Numbered from the stretch's first letter, positions 1 through 6,357 are shown. The stretch: DNA of 9,548 bases from Candidatus Pelagibacterales bacterium (GCA_002720535.1 PBIU01000003.1:351771-361318); one strand, 5' to 3'. The notes: generated by a model not told the origin, from the letters alone. Numbers and translations: made by a program.

Positions 1-1026
1 GGAGACTCCGGTAAATACGGTGGTGGTGGATCATGGATGCCAGGTACATACGACGCATCTACAGATACTTACTTCTTTGGTACTTCAAATCCTGCTCCAG
101 ACTATGATTGGGGTGCAGTGCCAAATGGTGTTGCAACTGATGGAGCTAGACCAGGTGACAACCTTTACACTTCTTCAGTAATTGCTATGGATCCAAGTAC
201 TGGAAAAATTAAATGGTATCACCAAGAAATTCCTCATGATGACTGGGACTTTGATAGTGCTATGGGTGAATTCTGGTTATTAGACAGAGATAATAAAGAA
301 TTAGTTGTTCACCAAAATAAATCTGGTTTTGTATTTGTTTATAATCGTGGTAATGGACAAATTGAAAATGTCTGGAACATGGTTGAAAACTTTAATTGGG
401 TAGAAAGTATTAATCCTAAGACTGGAGAGCTAATTGGAAGAAATCCTCCAAATATAGCTGAAAACCAAGATATGCTATCATGCCCATGGATTGCTGGCGG
501 AAGAAGTTGGCATTCAGGTTCTTACAGTCCAAGAACAGGATTGTGGTACAATTCTGCTGCTGAAGCATGTCAGATTACAACAGTACGTAAAGAAGATCCA
601 GTAACTGAGCCTATTGCTCAACTTTTCTTCGGTGCTGACTTAGCTGCTGCTGACTTACCAAATGGTAAAAAAGCTCATGGTCGTTTAGATGCTCGTGATC
701 CTGTTTCAGGTGAGCGTGCTTGGGCTTATACATATAAATACCCACCATTAGGTAGTGTAGTTGCAACAGCTGGTGACTTAGTATTCCAAGGTGGTATTGA
801 CGGCACATTCCGTGCTTTTGATGCTAACAACGGAGATGTACTATGGTCATTTACTGCAGGTTCTGGTTTCCGTGGAGGTCCAGTATCATACAGTGCTAAT
901 GGTCAACAATACATAACTGTACCTTCAGGCTTAGGTTCATTAGTGATGGGTCTTTTCCCAACATTATGGCCAGAAGTTGCTGATTTCCCAGCAGGTGCTG
1001 CTATGATTGCATTTACACTTAAATAA
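1..1026 (+). CDS. Lanthanide-type PQQ-dependent alcohol dehydrogenase, C-terminal part (5' end outside window)
   Basis: This is the last 341 codons of a periplasmic eight-bladed propeller quinoprotein that oxidises alcohols with PQQ. The frame is open from base 1, and the ATG at 37 is internal because conserved sequence (GKYGGGGSW) precedes it. Numbered from base 1, metal and PQQ-site residues are visible: Asn30 in GTSNPAP (bases 88-90), the catalytic-type Asp83 and a second Asp85 in WDFD (bases 247-255). Family knowledge: calcium MxaF has Ala at the second position, whereas lanthanide enzymes (XoxF, PedH/ExaF) have Asp, so a lanthanide is inferred here. No C-terminal haem domain follows, so it needs a separate electron acceptor. 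The surroundings WMPGTYD and GTSNPAPDYD look more like general alcohol dehydrogenases than strict methanol XoxF, so the substrate is open. Codons ending in C are commoner than in neighbouring genes, which suggests high expression. Confidence 0.93.
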   Translation, partial: GDSGKYGGGGSWMPGTYDASTDTYFFGTSNPAPDYDWGAVPNGVATDGARPGDNLYTSSVIAMDPSTGKIKWYHQEIPHDDWDFDSAMGEFWLLDRDNKELVVHQNKSGFVFVYNRGNGQIENVWNMVENFNWVESINPKTGELIGRNPPNIAENQDMLSCPWIAGGRSWHSGSYSPRTGLWYNSAAEACQITTVRKEDPVTEPIAQLFFGADLAAADLPNGKKAHGRLDARDPVSGERAWAYTYKYPPLGSVVATAGDLVFQGGIDGTFRAFDANNGDVLWSFTAGSGFRGGPVSYSANGQQYITVPSGLGSLVMGLFPTLWPEVADFPAGAAMIAFTLK

Positions 1027-1050
1027 CCATTAGGTTTTTAAGTAAAAATT

Positions 1051-1083
1051 AGGCGGGGGATTTATTTCTTCCGCCTTTTTTTT
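1051..1083 (+). terminator. Rho-independent terminator after the PQQ dehydrogenase
   Basis: AGGCGGGGGA at 1051-1060 pairs with TCTTCCGCCT at 1067-1076 across a six-base loop. This gives ten pairs, two of them G-U, followed by an uninterrupted run of T through 1083. It lies 24 bases after the dehydrogenase stop and before the pseudoazurin gene, so it should end most dehydrogenase transcripts and could let a fraction read through. It is the clearest terminator in the window. Confidence 0.88.
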
Positions 1084-1100
1084 ATATATTTTTTATATTT

Positions 1101-1112
1101 TTGAATTATAAT
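1101..1112 (+). promoter_or_regulatory. Possible promoter for the pseudoazurin operon (-10 TATAAT)
   Basis: A perfect TATAAT lies at 1107-1112, about 45 bases before the ATG at 1157 and just downstream of the terminator, where a second promoter would be needed. No good -35 hexamer stands about 17 bases upstream, where the sequence is plain AT repeat. In DNA this AT-rich the match may be chance. A GGAG at 1143-1146, ten bases before the ATG, is a plausible ribosome site for the gene. Confidence 0.33.
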
Positions 1113-1156
1113 GTTTTTAGATAAATTTAATAATATGCTTATGGAGTAAATAAATA

Positions 1157-1717
1157 ATGATTATTCGAAGAAATTTAATTCGAGGTATTGGGGCAAGTTT
1201 AATAGGTTTAAGCGCACATAATATTTTAAAGCCAGCATTGGCTGCTAAGTCTTTTAAAATAGAAGAAGAAAATATTTGTAATAATGAAGATTTTGTAATT
1301 CACAATGAACCCGTTAATGACGTAACAGAGATACAGATGGCAGCAGTAGATGATGTAGTTCATATGTTAAATGTAGGCCCTAATGGATCAAGATTTAGAT
1401 ATGATCCTATGCTTTCAGTAATAGATGTTGGTGGTAAAGTATTGTGGAAGGCTACTACTAAAGGGCATAACGTTGAGTTTATGGTAGCTCCTGACGATAT
1501 TAAATATAAATCTAAAATGCATAAAAGCGCTGGGTATACATTTACTACACCGGGTATTTACACATATAAGTGTACGCCTCATGTATCAGCAGGTATGGTA
1601 GGGGTAGTTGTAGTTGGAAATGATTTATCTAATATGGAAGCTGCAATGGATAATTCTCAATATTATGGTCAGGCTAAAGAATTAATTCAAGATATACTAA
1701 AAGGATTGAGTGCTTAA
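1157..1717 (+). CDS. Pseudoazurin-like type I blue copper protein, Tat-exported
   Basis: This 186-residue protein is a periplasmic cupredoxin electron carrier. The N-terminus (MIIRRNLIRG, a hydrophobic run, then an Ala-rich cleavage region near residues 27-31) resembles a twin-arginine signal peptide, which suits export of a folded cofactor protein. Pseudoazurin landmarks are clear: VHMLN at 68-72, GHNVE with His104, and CTPHVSAGM with Cys139, His142 and Met147, giving the complete His-Cys-His-Met copper site in the spacing known for pseudoazurin. Between signal and fold there is an acidic extension (about 32-66) with Cys41 that ordinary pseudoazurins lack. A GGAG at 1143-1146 supports this start. 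The stop overlaps the next ATG by one base (TAATG), implying translational coupling. By position it likely accepts electrons from the upstream dehydrogenase; that role is inferred. Confidence 0.93.
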   Translation: MIIRRNLIRGIGASLIGLSAHNILKPALAAKSFKIEEENICNNEDFVIHNEPVNDVTEIQMAAVDDVVHMLNVGPNGSRFRYDPMLSVIDVGGKVLWKATTKGHNVEFMVAPDDIKYKSKMHKSAGYTFTTPGIYTYKCTPHVSAGMVGVVVVGNDLSNMEAAMDNSQYYGQAKELIQDILKGLSA

Positions 1718-2553
1718 TGAAAAATTTAATATTGATTAGTATTTTTCTATCTTTAATTCTTAGTTCTAAAGTAATATTTGCTGGTACTATAGATGAGATT
1801 AATAAAAGAGGTGCACTTAGGGTTTGTGCCTTAGCAGATCGTTTACCTTTCTCATCTAGAGATACAAGTGCAAAAGGTTTTCAGATTGAACTAGCAGAAG
1901 AAATTGCTAAAGATCTAGGAGTATCTCTTGAAATTACTTGGTTAAGATATAGGTTTCATGCTCGTAAGGCAGGATGTGATATGATGATGGAAGCAGTATC
2001 AAAGAAAGATGATGATGAAAATAAAAGAGATATAGAAGGGGCTAGACCGTTAACAAGAGCAAGTGATAGTGAAAAAAGAAAATTTCCACCTACCGCCTCT
2101 ATTCCAATTATAATGTTGGAGACATACCTTGTAGGCCCTAAGGAATTAGTGGATGGTAATAATAGTTTAAAGTCTATAAAAAGGATGAACATTGGTGTCA
2201 TGCGCGGAACTTGGGCTCATATGTTAATGCAAAAAGCTAAAATTAAACATAGAACAAAGTTTGTTACTGAATCTGAGTTGATACAGGGTGTTGCTGATGG
2301 CGAAGTTGATGCAGCATTTATTTCTTCACCTCATTATTGGTGGTTTCTAAAGAATAATCCTTCAATATCTTTAAGTGCAGTTAGAGATTTTAATTTCACT
2401 AGGGATGTTTCTTTAAATGTTGGGGTTTTACTAAGAGGTGCTGATCAATTAACTGTTGATAAAATTAATAATGTATTAAGCGATATGCTTGATAGAAATG
2501 TAATTCAAAATATCTATTCTAATTATGGAATAGAGTATGTTGCTCCAAAATAG
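1717..2553 (+). CDS. XoxJ/MxaJ-like periplasmic substrate-binding protein (SBP family 3 fold)
   Basis: The product (278 residues) has a signal peptide (about 1-22, ending IFAG) and a bacterial extracellular solute-binding fold. Features resembling XoxJ/MxaJ are LRVCALADRLPFSSRD at 34-49, KAGCDMMMEAV at 84-94, IGVMRGTWA at 159-167 and GEVDAAFISSPHYWWF at 195-210. Cys37 and Cys87 stand where a disulfide could form. Proteins of this kind accompany PQQ methanol dehydrogenases and are thought to help dehydrogenase activation or assembly rather than transport. The absence of any ABC permease or ATPase gene here agrees with that. Unusual is a strongly charged, Lys/Asp/Glu/Arg-rich segment at about 96-123 before the second lobe. 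The start overlaps the pseudoazurin stop by one base. An amino-acid-type binding protein is the main alternative. Confidence 0.82.
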   Translation: MKNLILISIFLSLILSSKVIFAGTIDEINKRGALRVCALADRLPFSSRDTSAKGFQIELAEEIAKDLGVSLEITWLRYRFHARKAGCDMMMEAVSKKDDDENKRDIEGARPLTRASDSEKRKFPPTASIPIIMLETYLVGPKELVDGNNSLKSIKRMNIGVMRGTWAHMLMQKAKIKHRTKFVTESELIQGVADGEVDAAFISSPHYWWFLKNNPSISLSAVRDFNFTRDVSLNVGVLLRGADQLTVDKINNVLSDMLDRNVIQNIYSNYGIEYVAPK

Positions 2554-3046
2554 ATTTATAATTTCTTTTTTACTTATTTTTTGCTTTAGTATTCCAACTT
2601 TTGCGGAGAATTTAATATCTATTCAATCAGGAGGTCAAGCAATTCATTGGACTTCAGAAAAACATCCTTTTATTGCAAGAAATGTGATAGATAATAATAA
2701 AAGTTCCTATTGGGTTTCATCCGGAAATACTTTACCTCATGTTCTAACTTTTTCTTTACCAAGTAATAAACGTTTTGAGTCTTTATCATTTATTTCTAAG
2801 ACTAATGAAGATCAAGGAACTTGGGCTAAACATATTAGAATTTCTTCTGCAGACCCTTTTCCACATATGGGAGGATGGGAAATAATTGCTGATATAGATT
2901 TACCTAAATCTGGAGATGAAAAAATTATAAATATAGAGGCAAAAAGAGGAAGATATTTTCGTTTAGAAATTTTCTCAACTCAGGATGAACTAGCTAAAGA
3001 AGCTTCTTTTAGTAGTTTAAAAGTTTTAGATGTAATAGAAAAATAA
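2537..3046 (+). CDS. Secreted discoidin-like (F5/8 type C, galactose-binding fold) protein
   Basis: A 169-residue exported protein whose start lies inside the preceding gene (17-base overlap), so it is probably translated by coupling. Residues 1-23 form a signal peptide with likely cleavage after TFA. The remainder reads as one discoidin-type beta-sandwich: a VIDNN...SYWVSSG segment (50-63) typical of the first strands, LPHVLTFSLP (66-75), a central Trp/His-rich stretch with TWAKHIRISS (95-104), GGWEII (112-117), and the closing RYFRLEIFS (139-147). Such domains bind glycans, lipids or proteins without catalysis. No enzyme domain is attached. Its position as the last gene of the dehydrogenase-copper protein-XoxJ set suggests a periplasmic accessory role, which is inference. 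The gene ends 14 bases before the convergent gene on the other strand. Confidence 0.7.
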   Translation: MLLQNRFIISFLLIFCFSIPTFAENLISIQSGGQAIHWTSEKHPFIARNVIDNNKSSYWVSSGNTLPHVLTFSLPSNKRFESLSFISKTNEDQGTWAKHIRISSADPFPHMGGWEIIADIDLPKSGDEKIINIEAKRGRYFRLEIFSTQDELAKEASFSSLKVLDVIEK

Positions 3047-3060
3047 AATTATAATTACTA

Positions 3061-3600
3061 TTAATTTTCTTCTTCTCCATATGAAGGTTGTTCAGCTTCT
3101 TGGTCAAAGTTTGTAACTGGAAGTTGTTCTCTCCCTTTTTGTGCCATAGGTTTTGCAGGGGATGTATAAATTAGTCTTTCCCGATCCTCTTCATCGGCAT
3201 TAAAAAATGGATTTCCTATTTTTACCTCTTCATCTTTCTCTTCACCTTCTTCTATAGCTTGCTGAAATTTCTCTGCTTCTTCGCGGCTCCATGGCAATAT
3301 GTATAATCTAGGTTCTTCAACTCCAGGTATTTGAACTAAAATATATAAAGCTACATCTTCTTCCCAAGAAGCATGCAATAAAACTACCTCTGGAACATCT
3401 TTATAAAATAACTCCATATGAGCTGGTTTTGGTCTGCTCAATAATTCTAGAATTGCAATATATAGTAATGCTATCAAACCTAAGCCAACGAAAAAAGCGC
3501 TTATTCTCCATCTGAAAGGTCTTCGTGACCAAATTGTAATAGAAATTAGTAGTGCCGCTAAAGCTGTAATTAAAATATAGAATATATTCAAAATTTCCAT
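3061..3600 (-). CDS. Two-helix membrane protein with acidic C-terminal domain, third gene of the stator-like operon
   Basis: I do not recognise a named family in this 179-residue protein. It has two hydrophobic helices (about 5-24 and 33-54) joined by a short basic loop containing RRPFRWR. By the positive-inside rule that loop is cytoplasmic, so both ends should face the periplasm. After the helices comes a compact region with a LHASWEEDVALYILVQ stretch (75-90) and RLYILPWSREEAEKF (98-112). A low-complexity acidic tail rich in Glu and Asp then runs to the end (EEEN). The start lies six bases after the stop of the single-helix subunit gene, and the three genes form one operon. It is probably a third subunit or partner of the ion-channel complex; the function is otherwise unknown. 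Confidence 0.72.
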   Translation of the reverse strand: MEILNIFYILITALAALLISITIWSRRPFRWRISAFFVGLGLIALLYIAILELLSRPKPAHMELFYKDVPEVVLLHASWEEDVALYILVQIPGVEEPRLYILPWSREEAEKFQQAIEEGEEKDEEVKIGNPFFNADEEDRERLIYTSPAKPMAQKGREQLPVTNFDQEAEQPSYGEEEN

Positions 3601-3606
3601 TTGTTA

Positions 3607-4206
3607 TTACCTTCTCAATAAACTTTTTTTAAGTGCATGGACGCTATTTGGTTTTAGTTTTCCTTTATTTGATAAAGTCCATCTAGCCACAGTTATTTCT
3701 TCATTAAATTTTTTTAAAATTACATCTTTTTTAATTATTGCTGTTCTTGCTCTTTGGTCCGGTTCTACAACACTAATAATAACTTTTGCGTTTATTGGAG
3801 GACCTCCATCTGTAGCATATAAATGTAAATTTGCCTGATATTCTCCTGCAGCTATACCTCTAGAGTAGCTTATTTCATAATTTATTGGTGTGGTATCAAA
3901 TTGTGTTCCTCTGTCATCTCGTAGTAAATTAAAATAATATCCTGCCATATTTGAAAAACCAACTGCAGCGTCATCTGGAGATTTTACCCAAAGGTCTACA
4001 TCTACATTTCTATCATCCGGCCATAATACCTCTACAATTACGCTTCCAGAAGGTTCTTTTGTTGCTTCATCTTGAGCTACTATATTTAACCATGGTAATA
4101 ACAATAAAACAATTATCACAAAGCCTGATAAGGCTAGCATAGTCATATCTCTAAAGACAGTATCCGCAGTATCTAATTCATTTTCATCTTCAAATGGATT
4201 TTCCAT
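3607..4206 (-). CDS. ExbD/TolR/MotB-like single-helix subunit with DUF2135/YfaP-like periplasmic domain
   Basis: This 199-residue protein has a short acidic cytoplasmic tail (1-15), then TVFRD with Asp20 directly before one membrane helix (about 22-41), then a periplasmic part. An Asp at that edge of the helix is the proton- or sodium-binding residue in MotB, TolR and ExbD; equivalence here is inferred from position and from the channel-type gene upstream. The periplasmic part carries DVDVDLWVKSPDD (68-80), GFSN (83-86), FNLLRDDRG (92-100), PINYEISYSRG (107-117) and GEYQANLHLY (121-130). This pattern resembles the DUF2135/YfaP beta domain rather than the usual OmpA-like or TolR C-terminus. 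The gene starts four bases after the channel gene's stop. A paralogue lies at 7946-8557. Confidence 0.78.
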   Translation of the reverse strand: MENPFEDENELDTADTVFRDMTMLALSGFVIIVLLLLPWLNIVAQDEATKEPSGSVIVEVLWPDDRNVDVDLWVKSPDDAAVGFSNMAGYYFNLLRDDRGTQFDTTPINYEISYSRGIAAGEYQANLHLYATDGGPPINAKVIISVVEPDQRARTAIIKKDVILKKFNEEITVARWTLSNKGKLKPNSVHALKKSLLRR

Positions 4207-4210
4207 TTAA

Positions 4211-4825
4211 TTATCTTTCAGATAATTCTATAATTTGTGATACTAAGTTTGAAGTTCCTGTTGCAAGCATTTGATAGATTAAGCCTAGCCAAACACTAAG
4301 AATAGATCCAACTAAAGTAGTATATAAGGCAACCGACATTCCCTCAATTAGTTGCGCAACCATTGGACTTATTGCGCTTGGATTAGATGCTACATCGGGG
4401 TCTACTCCAGATAAAGCTATTATAAAACCTAGAACTGTTCCTATTAAACCTAAAACAGTTAAAGAGTTAGAGATATAACGAATATGAACTATTCTTGAAA
4501 ATAATTTTAATCTCAGAGCCTGAGCAATATTTGCTCTACTAGTAGCATTTTTACCTTTAGTTTTCTTTATAAAATCAGAAGCTCTAGATCTTTCATCTGG
4601 ATTAAAGTTATAAGCAGCATTTAATTGTTTACTTACCTTCCATAACCTATATCCCGCCAATATAAGGCCAATTAAAAAAACTACACATATTAAAATAACC
4701 ATATTTGTAACATCAGCATTTATTACTTTTGCAACTAAACCTTGGGCCCATGCTGCTCCTAGCAATGCAAAAGCCACTAAATTTACTAGACCAAACCTTA
4801 ATAATAGTAAATATTTTAATCCCAT
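4211..4825 (-). CDS. MotA/TolQ/ExbB-family ion-channel subunit
   Basis: A 204-residue inner-membrane protein with four predicted helices (about 8-28, 41-62, 121-140, 162-187) and a basic cytoplasmic segment between helices two and three (63-118). The family signature is plain: LTVLGLIGTVLGF at 122-134 in helix three, and GMSVALYTTLVGS at 162-174 in helix four. Thr130 and Thr169/170 match the threonines lining the channel in TolQ and ExbB. In this family five such subunits surround two single-helix partners and convert ion flow into rotation or force. It heads the operon, with AGGAGT on the minus strand (4836-4841) ten bases before the ATG. The energised target is unknown: no TonB, Tol-Pal or flagellar gene is nearby. 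It is shorter than typical MotA and about TolQ size. Confidence 0.88.
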   Translation of the reverse strand: MGLKYLLLLRFGLVNLVAFALLGAAWAQGLVAKVINADVTNMVILICVVFLIGLILAGYRLWKVSKQLNAAYNFNPDERSRASDFIKKTKGKNATSRANIAQALRLKLFSRIVHIRYISNSLTVLGLIGTVLGFIIALSGVDPDVASNPSAISPMVAQLIEGMSVALYTTLVGSILSVWLGLIYQMLATGTSNLVSQIIELSER

Positions 4826-4928
4826 AATTGTTTTTACTCCTATTCGTAAATTTAGTTTTTTAAATAAATTTTATTTCTAATTATGTGTAATATATATATC
4901 TTGAAATAAAAAACAAATTGAAAAAGAG
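4826..4928. promoter_or_regulatory. Divergent promoter region between the stator-like operon and the metalloprotease gene
   Basis: The 103 bases separate two operons pointing away from each other. On the minus strand TTGTTT (4916-4911) and TATATT (4894-4889) are 16 bases apart and would start transcription near 4882, leaving a leader that contains the AGGAGT ribosome site. On the plus strand the AT run around 4886-4900 may hold a -10 box, but no good -35 is seen, and the ribosome site before the ATG at 4929 is weak. No operator palindrome is evident. Confidence 0.35.
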
Positions 4929-5984
4929 ATGCTATCAAAATTAAAAAATAAAATAATTTTTATATATAGCTTAAAGTATATATTTCTAATACTTTTTTTT
5001 ATATTATTAAACTATAAATTAAGTTTTTCTGATGAAAATTTATGTAAAGACCATAAAAAGTTAAATTCTGAGACAGAGATAGGTTGTTATGAAAAAAGAG
5101 TTATAGGAGTATTATTATTATATGATTCTGAGATAAAACTTGATAAAGAATGGATAAAAAATATTAATCTTAGGTTTGAGGAAATAAATAAATTTTATTA
5201 TAAAAATTTTAAAATAGAATGGAGAGTAGATAGTTTTCAAAAATTTGAATTTGATAAAAATATTGATAATTTATCTAGTTTATTTTCGATGCATAAAGAA
5301 GAAATCTCATCATTAACAGATAATTTAAAAGCAGAAGTAGTTCTCGGCCTAATAGATAGAGATATTAAAGGTATAGGAATAGCTTCTACTTTTTCTAATG
5401 TACTGATGGTAGTAGATCCATTTAAATTAGAGAATTTTAATAGCAGTGTTGTTATAGCACATGAGTTAGGACATCTTTTTGGAGCATGGCATACACAAAG
5501 AAAAAATGATTTTATGTTGTTTAGTGGAGCAAATAAATTACTTGGAAGTAATGAGAGTAATGCTATTTTAAAACTTATGAGAAATTATAATTTTAAACCT
5601 TCAACTATAATTAATGATGAAACTATTTTAAAACGAATTTCAAGATTATATAATCGTCATCATGCAAAAGGTGAAATAGATCCTGTTGCAAGACTTTTAA
5701 CTGATGAGGGAAAAAATTTATATCATAATAAGCAATACAATGCGGCGATAAAAATGTTAAAGAGATCCAATAAGTATTATGGTAGATGGGGTAAGACTAG
5801 AATGATTTTATCAAAAAGTTATTATGAAAATAACTTATTAGAAGACTCTTTTACTGAATATACTAGAGCAGTTTTTTTTGGTTCTAAACCCGACAAACAT
5901 CATGAAAAAAAACTTGAAAAAAAATTTATTGATCTTCAAAAAATTGATCCTACTATAAGTAATCCTTTTAATATAAATAATTGA
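4929..5984 (+). CDS. Exported metzincin-type zinc metalloprotease with C-terminal TPR-like region
   Basis: A 351-residue protein with a basic N-terminus and a hydrophobic segment (about 9-34) that is a signal peptide or membrane anchor. Residues about 56-200 look like a zincin fold: a VIGVLLLYDSE strand (58-68), a helix, then HELGHLFGAWH at 178-188. This gives zinc ligands His178, His182 and His188 and the catalytic Glu179, with a candidate Met-turn at Met196 in NDFMLFSG. This is the extended HExxHxxGxxH motif of metzincins. Cys39 and Cys53 could pair after export. From about 253 to 335 the sequence is helical and fits two TPR-like repeats (LLTDEGKNLYHNKQYNAAIK; ILSKSYYENNLLEDSFTEY). The TPR part may bind a partner or substrate, which is unknown. 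A small secreted protein follows ten bases later in the same direction. Confidence 0.82.
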   Translation: MLSKLKNKIIFIYSLKYIFLILFFILLNYKLSFSDENLCKDHKKLNSETEIGCYEKRVIGVLLLYDSEIKLDKEWIKNINLRFEEINKFYYKNFKIEWRVDSFQKFEFDKNIDNLSSLFSMHKEEISSLTDNLKAEVVLGLIDRDIKGIGIASTFSNVLMVVDPFKLENFNSSVVIAHELGHLFGAWHTQRKNDFMLFSGANKLLGSNESNAILKLMRNYNFKPSTIINDETILKRISRLYNRHHAKGEIDPVARLLTDEGKNLYHNKQYNAAIKMLKRSNKYYGRWGKTRMILSKSYYENNLLEDSFTEYTRAVFFGSKPDKHHEKKLEKKFIDLQKIDPTISNPFNINN

Positions 5985-5994
5985 AGAATTAAAA

Positions 5995-6357
5995 ATGAAA
6001 ATATACATAATATTACTAATTTATTTTTCTATAATTTTTTCTGCATTTAGTAATGAAATAGATAATAAAGGCTTAGTATGTGAATATAGTATAGATAATA
6101 ATAAACCAAATGAATATTATTGGTTTTCAGATGGTCAGGTCTATAAAGTTTGGTATGATAAAAAAACCAAAATTATTAAAAAAAGTACTTACCCTGCATA
6201 TTATAAACTCACAGAAGAATATATTCGTTTTTATAGAATTTTTGTATTGTTAAATACTTTAGATTTTACGGATAAGAATAAGAATATTTTAGGATCTTGT
6301 ATATTTGTTAAAGATTATAAAAACGTTGAAGAACTTATTAAAAGTAGCTTAAATTAA
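5995..6357 (+). CDS. Small secreted protein of unknown function, downstream of the metalloprotease
   Basis: A 120-residue protein with a clear signal peptide (about 1-19, FSAFSN). The mature part is about 100 residues, Tyr- and Lys-rich, with two cysteines, Cys29 and Cys102, which could form a disulfide linking its ends. It contains EYYWFSDGQVYKVWYD (40-55), which reads as a beta hairpin. I recognise no family. It starts ten bases after the metalloprotease stop, so the two are probably co-transcribed, and it may be a substrate, inhibitor or partner of the protease. Its last nine bases overlap the end of the isomerase-like gene on the opposite strand. Confidence 0.68.
   Translation: MKIYIILLIYFSIIFSAFSNEIDNKGLVCEYSIDNNKPNEYYWFSDGQVYKVWYDKKTKIIKKSTYPAYYKLTEEYIRFYRIFVLLNTLDFTDKNKNILGSCIFVKDYKNVEELIKSSLN

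Noticed and set aside
611..808. 65-codon open frame on the minus strand
   Set aside because: It lies wholly inside the conserved PQQ dehydrogenase and its His/Leu/Gln-rich product resembles no family; it is an antisense shadow.
1956..2201. 81-codon open frame on the minus strand
   Set aside because: It is antisense to the XoxJ-like gene, which carries clear family motifs in the other direction.
1717..2553. Binding protein as part of an ABC amino-acid transporter
   Set aside because: No permease or ATPase gene is present, and position and motifs fit the XoxJ/MxaJ accessory proteins better.
3045..3068. AT-only inverted repeat (AAAATTA / TAATTTT) between the convergent genes as a two-way terminator
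   Set aside because: Seven A-T pairs with a ten-base loop are too weak, and such matches are common by chance in DNA this AT-rich.
3951..4142. 63-codon open frame on the plus strand
   Set aside because: It is antisense to the membrane helix and linker of the single-helix subunit; its Leu/His-rich product is an artefact.
3061..4825. Tol-Pal, TonB-ExbBD or flagellar stator operon
   Set aside because: None of TolA, TolB, Pal, TonB or flagellar genes is present, and the second protein's periplasmic domain is not of OmpA or TolR type.
4886..4900. TATATATA run as a microsatellite or origin element
   Set aside because: It is short and sits in a divergent promoter gap where AT runs are expected; no DnaA boxes or iterons are nearby.
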